In this document: piece by piece, positions 47,416 to 50,508 of the stretch
Numbering within the stretch: position 1 is the first letter of the stretch
Layout: every line of letters begins with the position of its first letter
Position numbers and translations under genes: made by a program
From: Streptomyces sp. PH10-H1
Lineage (GTDB): Bacteria; Actinomycetota; Actinomycetes; Streptomycetales; Streptomycetaceae
DNA: 50,508 bases
Assembly: GCF_030063355.1 (NCBI RefSeq)
Contig: NZ_JASISZ010000061.1
Coordinates: 1 to 50,508, forward strand
Reading direction: 5' to 3'
The notes under the pieces: generated by a model
Seen by the model: the letters and a program-made list of their open reading frames with translations, nothing else
The model's database searches: none
What the model was told of the DNA's origin: nothing

Positions 47416-48873
47416 ATGACCGAGAAATGGGTCAGCGTCATCATCCCGGTCTACAACGCTGTCGATTATCTTAATGAATGCCTGGAATCCATCGTCGGTC
47501 AGACCATTGGATTCGACCGCATCGAGGTCGTGGCCGTCGATGACGGCTCCACGGACGGCAGCGGCGAGCTGCTAGACACCTGGGCGGCGCAACACCCCAA
47601 TATCCGGATCATCCACCAGGAGAACTCCGGCGCTCCCGGCGGTCCGCGCAACCGTGGCCTGGAGGTCGCCACCGGCGAGTTCCTCTTCTTCGCGGACCCG
47701 GACGACTATCTGGGCACGGAAGCGCTGGAGCGCATGCTCGCGGCGGCCCGCCGCGATGATTCCGATGTCGTACTCGGACGCGCCCGCGGAGTCGGCCGCT
47801 CCGCCGCGGAGGGACCGTTCCGCCACAATGTCGAACGGGGCGACATCTACAGCACCAAAGCGGTATGGAGTCTGACGGCCCATAAGATGTTCCGCCGCTC
47901 GCTGGTGACCGACAACGGATTGCGCTTCGCGGAGGGCGTGCGGCTGGGCGAGGAACAGATCTTCGTCGTCCCCGCCTATTTCGCCGCCAAGGCCATCTCC
48001 GTCGTCGCGGACTACGACTGCTACTACCTCGTGCTGCGCGAGGGGTTCCCGCATCTCACCCAGCAGGGACCCGACCCCGAGGTCTTCTACTCCAATATCC
48101 GCAAGGTCCTGGAAAAGGTGATCGAGAACACCGAGCCCGGCGCCCGGCGCAACAGCCTGCTGCTGCGCTGGGGCCAGGTGGAAATTCTCGGAAAATTCGG
48201 CCGCAACTTCCCGCGCTGGCCCGAGAACCAGCAGAAGGCCTATGTCCGGCTGGCCGGCGAACTCCTCGCGGACTTCATCCCGGAGGAGGTCCTCGCCCCG
48301 CTCTCCCCCCTCGACCAGGCCCGGGGCCGGCTGCTGCGCCTCGGTCTGCTGGACGAGCTGGTGGCGCTCGCCCGGTTCGAGCAGTCCGACTGGGCGGACC
48401 TCACCGATGTGGCCTGGCTGCCCGACAACCGGCGCTTCACGGCCGCCCTGCGCACCCGGCTGCGGGCCTCCAGCCGCCCGGCGGAACTGGAGCACCACTT
48501 CGTGCTCCAGCGGGTGAGCGACGGATACGAAGTCGTCGTGCCCACCGGAAGACCGGGCGGGGACGAGACCGCGCTCACCTTCCAGACCGTCGTCGATGTG
48601 CGCCGGCTCGGCACCGAGGTCCGCCGGCCGGGATCGTGGAAAATACTGCTGCGCCTGTCGTACGGCGAGCGGAACGAGGACTTCCCGGTCCGCTTCCCCG
48701 GCACGCGGCTTCCGGCGGGGGCGGCGGGACGTAAGACGTTCGTCTCCGGCGCGCGGCCGATGCTGGTCTGGATCTCCCGCGACCCGGAGAGCGCCGCGGA
48801 GCTGATCGTCACCAACTGGCGCGGCCTCGCCGGAGCCCTCAAACGCAGGATCCGCAAGCGCCTGACCCAGTAG
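47416..48873 (+). CDS. Glycosyltransferase family 2 protein with C-terminal extension
   Basis: A 485-residue cytoplasmic enzyme. Residues about 1-230 are a GT-A domain: VSVIIPVYNAVDYLNECLES, VVAVDDGSTDGSGELLDTWA, NSGAPGGPRNRGLEVATGEF, the DxDD in FFADPDDYLGTEALER, GLRFAEGVRLGEEQIF. The rest (about 250 residues, EHHFVLQRVSDGYEVVVPTG and so on) is an extension common in teichoic-acid and capsule transferases of actinobacteria. AAGGAGG precedes ATG 47416. Product unknown, probably a cell-wall glycan. Its base composition is a little less GC-biased at the 5' end. Confidence 0.9.
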   Translation: MTEKWVSVIIPVYNAVDYLNECLESIVGQTIGFDRIEVVAVDDGSTDGSGELLDTWAAQHPNIRIIHQENSGAPGGPRNRGLEVATGEFLFFADPDDYLGTEALERMLAAARRDDSDVVLGRARGVGRSAAEGPFRHNVERGDIYSTKAVWSLTAHKMFRRSLVTDNGLRFAEGVRLGEEQIFVVPAYFAAKAISVVADYDCYYLVLREGFPHLTQQGPDPEVFYSNIRKVLEKVIENTEPGARRNSLLLRWGQVEILGKFGRNFPRWPENQQKAYVRLAGELLADFIPEEVLAPLSPLDQARGRLLRLGLLDELVALARFEQSDWADLTDVAWLPDNRRFTAALRTRLRASSRPAELEHHFVLQRVSDGYEVVVPTGRPGGDETALTFQTVVDVRRLGTEVRRPGSWKILLRLSYGERNEDFPVRFPGTRLPAGAAGRKTFVSGARPMLVWISRDPESAAELIVTNWRGLAGALKRRIRKRLTQ

Positions 48874-48904
48874 GCCGGGCGGAGACCGACGGGGGCGGGC
48901 TCGG

Positions 48905-49756
48905 TCAGCCGCGGCCGCTCGGTGTGAGGTCCTGCAGACCGACCACCCGCAGCAGCCGCAGCCGCTCGTAGGAATCGCTGCCGGGCCGCGCCGAGTACAC
49001 GATCAGCCGCTGGTCGTGCTCGGCGCTCAGCAGCACCTCGCAGTCCAGTTCCAGCAGTCCCACCACGGGATGCTGGAACCGCTTGACCGCGGAGCGCCGG
49101 ACCGCCACCTCGTGGGCGTCCCACAGCCGGGCGAACTCCTCGCTGGACGCGCGCAGTTCCGCCACCAGGGCGGCCGGCCGCGGATCGGCCGGCCGGGCCG
49201 CCAGCACGGCCCGCAGATTCGCCACCTGGCTGCGGGCGAGCCCGGCCCGGTCCTCGGCCGGGAACAGTTCGCGCGCCGCCGGGTCGGTGAACATCCGGCG
49301 GACGATGTTGCGCTGCTCCGGCGGGCCGGAGAAGACATCGCCGACCAGCGCGGCGGCCATCGTGTTCTGCGCGAGTACGTCGCCGAAGTCGCTCATCACC
49401 TGCGCGGGGGTGTCGTGCAGCCGGTCCAGGACCAGCAGCAGCGCGGGCCGGACGTGTCCCGAAGCGGCGTGGTCGCGCGGTGGCTCCTCTCCCGCCAGAT
49501 GGAACAGATGATCGCGCTCGTCGTCCGTCAGCCGCAGCGCACGGGCCAGCGCGGCCAGCATCTGCCGGGACGGCCGCGGACCGCGGGCCTGCTCCAGGCG
49601 CGCGTAGTAGTCGACGGACATCCCCGCCAGCTGTGCGACCTCCTCACGGCGCAGACCGGGAGTGCGGCGTCGGGCACCCTCGGCGAGCCCCACATCGGCG
49701 GGACTGAGGCGCTCGCGGCCGCGGCGCAGGAAGTCGGCGAGTTCGGTTCTGTCCAC
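48905..49756 (-). CDS. MmyB-like XRE-family regulator
   Basis: A 283-residue regulator. An N-terminal XRE helix-turn-helix (ADFLRRGRERLSPADVGLAE, RTPGLRREEVAQLAGMSVDY, YARLEQARGPRPSRQMLAAL) precedes the MmyB-like ligand domain (LLLVLDRLHDTPAQVMSDFG, LAQNTMAAALVGDVF, ELFPAEDRAGLARSQVANLR, FQHPVVGLLELDCEVLLSAE). The start is GTG 49756. Such regulators sense fatty acids or similar ligands and usually control a divergent oxidoreductase, here the SDR gene across 137 bp. Confidence 0.92.
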   Translation of the reverse strand: MDRTELADFLRRGRERLSPADVGLAEGARRRTPGLRREEVAQLAGMSVDYYARLEQARGPRPSRQMLAALARALRLTDDERDHLFHLAGEEPPRDHAASGHVRPALLLVLDRLHDTPAQVMSDFGDVLAQNTMAAALVGDVFSGPPEQRNIVRRMFTDPAARELFPAEDRAGLARSQVANLRAVLAARPADPRPAALVAELRASSEEFARLWDAHEVAVRRSAVKRFQHPVVGLLELDCEVLLSAEHDQRLIVYSARPGSDSYERLRLLRVVGLQDLTPSGRG

Positions 49757-49893
49757 ACCTCCAGCATGCGGCCGCGGCCGGGCCGTATCCAGGGACTGCT
49801 GGTCCCTGGATCGACGGGTCTCTCCCGCCGCACGCCGACCGGCACCACGCTGAGGACACAGCGGAACACGACCTGATGAATGAAGGGCACGAC

Positions 49894-50508
49894 ATGCTGA
49901 CTTTGGTGACAGGCGCGACGGGCGAGGTCGGACGGCGGTTCGTCCCGCGGCTGCTGCAGTGGACGGCGCCGGGCGACGGCGTAAGGGTGCTGGTCCGGGA
50001 CGAGGCGCGCGGCGTGGCGGCCGCCCGGCTCGGGGCGCAGGTGGCGGTCGGCGAGCTGCGCGACCCGGAAGCGGTACGCAAGGCACTGGCCGGGGTGGAC
50101 GCGGTGGTGAACATCGCCGCGGCGTTCCGGGGCGTGCCCGACGAGGAGGCGTGGACGGTCAACCGCGACGCGGCAGTGGACCTGGGCCGGGCCGCGGTCG
50201 AGGCGGGCGCCGGCCGGTTCGTCCAGGTCAGCACGAACCTGGTGTACGGCGCCGGGCGCGGGCGCCCCGCGGTGGAGGACGACGAGCCGCTGCCCGACAC
50301 CGCGATGTGGGGCGCATACCCCGCCTCGAAGGCCGAGGCCGAGCGCGGTCTCCTGGAACTGCACCGTGAGCACGGGCTCGATGTGCGGATCGGCCGGCTC
50401 GCCTTCGTCTACGGGGAGGGTGACGCACACCTGGCGCAGTCCCTGCGGTGGGCAGGCGGCTGGGCCGGGCACAAGCGGCTGCCGATGGTGCACCACGCGG
50501 ATGTCGCC
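49894..50508 (+). CDS. NAD(P)-dependent SDR epimerase/reductase (3' end missing)
   Basis: Starts at ATG 49894 behind GAAGGG; ATG 49876 in frame is less likely. The 205 visible residues form an extended SDR: TLVTGATGEVGRRFVPRLLQ (dinucleotide-binding GxxGxxG), VVNIAAAFRG, RFVQVSTNLVYGAGRGRPAV (active Ser/Thr) and MWGAYPASKAEAERG (YxxxK). LAFVYGEGD follows. It runs off the right edge. It is divergent from the MmyB-like regulator, a common pairing. Substrate unknown. Confidence 0.9.
   Translation, partial: MLTLVTGATGEVGRRFVPRLLQWTAPGDGVRVLVRDEARGVAAARLGAQVAVGELRDPEAVRKALAGVDAVVNIAAAFRGVPDEEAWTVNRDAAVDLGRAAVEAGAGRFVQVSTNLVYGAGRGRPAVEDDEPLPDTAMWGAYPASKAEAERGLLELHREHGLDVRIGRLAFVYGEGDAHLAQSLRWAGGWAGHKRLPMVHHADVA

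Noticed and set aside
1..50508. tRNA, rRNA, CRISPR arrays and insertion sequences
   Set aside because: No T-loop blocks with matching acceptor stems, no regular direct repeats with spacers, and no transposase motifs seen anywhere.

Overview
The window is about 50.5 kb of high-GC DNA that reads as the chromosome of a Streptomyces or close streptomycete. The main evidence is strong GC bias at third codon positions, RbpA with a sigma-R type promoter, chitinase-promoter direct repeats, a c-di-AMP riboswitch in front of a LysM/M23 cell-wall hydrolase, and long actinomycete gene pairs (MocR/YczE, ROK/MFS, two CNNM proteins in tandem). From memory, the order rbpA, fxsA, ppm1 ... chitinase ... hisG, hisE, rib genes resembles a core segment of the S. 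coelicolor chromosome. I see no tRNA, rRNA, CRISPR array, insertion sequence, integrase or phage structural gene.

Layout. 1-3.6 kb: the end of a large LuxR-type regulator, a cupin protein, and a secreted LysM/M23 endopeptidase read leftward behind a c-di-AMP riboswitch. 3.9-10.2 kb: a double-GNAT acetyltransferase, a uridine-kinase-like protein lacking a normal P-loop, a 64-residue membrane peptide followed by an FtsK-like protein whose Walker A lysine is replaced, and a divergent MocR regulator/YczE membrane protein pair. 10.3-17 kb: rbpA, then leftward fxsA, ppm1 and lnt (the last two overlap and probably serve lipoprotein acylation and glycosylation), a 900-bp GC-rich gap with degenerate repeats, a YtcJ-like amidohydrolase and an Lrp regulator. 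17-26.8 kb: a zinc-ribbon-like hypothetical, acyl-CoA dehydrogenase, a PAS-GGDEF-EAL cyclic-di-GMP enzyme whose start overlaps the stop of a DUF574-type methyltransferase, a GH18 chitinase with DasR-like promoter repeats, an amidohydrolase, and a divergent SRPBCC/TetR pair.

26.8-36.4 kb: a Tat-exported C39-like peptidase, a winged-helix gene broken by three frameshifts, an M24 peptidase, a P-loop kinase, a likely small RNA with its own promoter and terminator, a TPR-AAA ATPase of the EccA/CbbX type, and two translationally coupled CNNM/CBS membrane proteins preceded by a possible 25-codon proline-containing leader. 36.5-42.9 kb: one leftward operon under an FMN riboswitch, ribD-ribE-pnuC-ribBA-ribH-hisE-hisG-PH-domain gene, making riboflavin and the first steps of histidine. 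Both pathways draw on nucleotide precursors (GTP for riboflavin; ATP and PRPP for histidine). 43-50.5 kb: a divergent ROK regulator/MFS transporter pair around a palindrome, an exported alginate-lyase-family enzyme, a glycosyltransferase, a MmyB-type regulator, and the start of a divergent SDR epimerase.

The most interesting items for follow-up are the small RNA candidate at 31.68 kb, the methyltransferase/c-di-GMP coupling, the proline-containing leader before the CNNM operon, the lysine-less FtsK-like protein with its small membrane partner, the triple-frameshift gene, and the long palindrome at 47.2 kb. I do not claim a proven new system.
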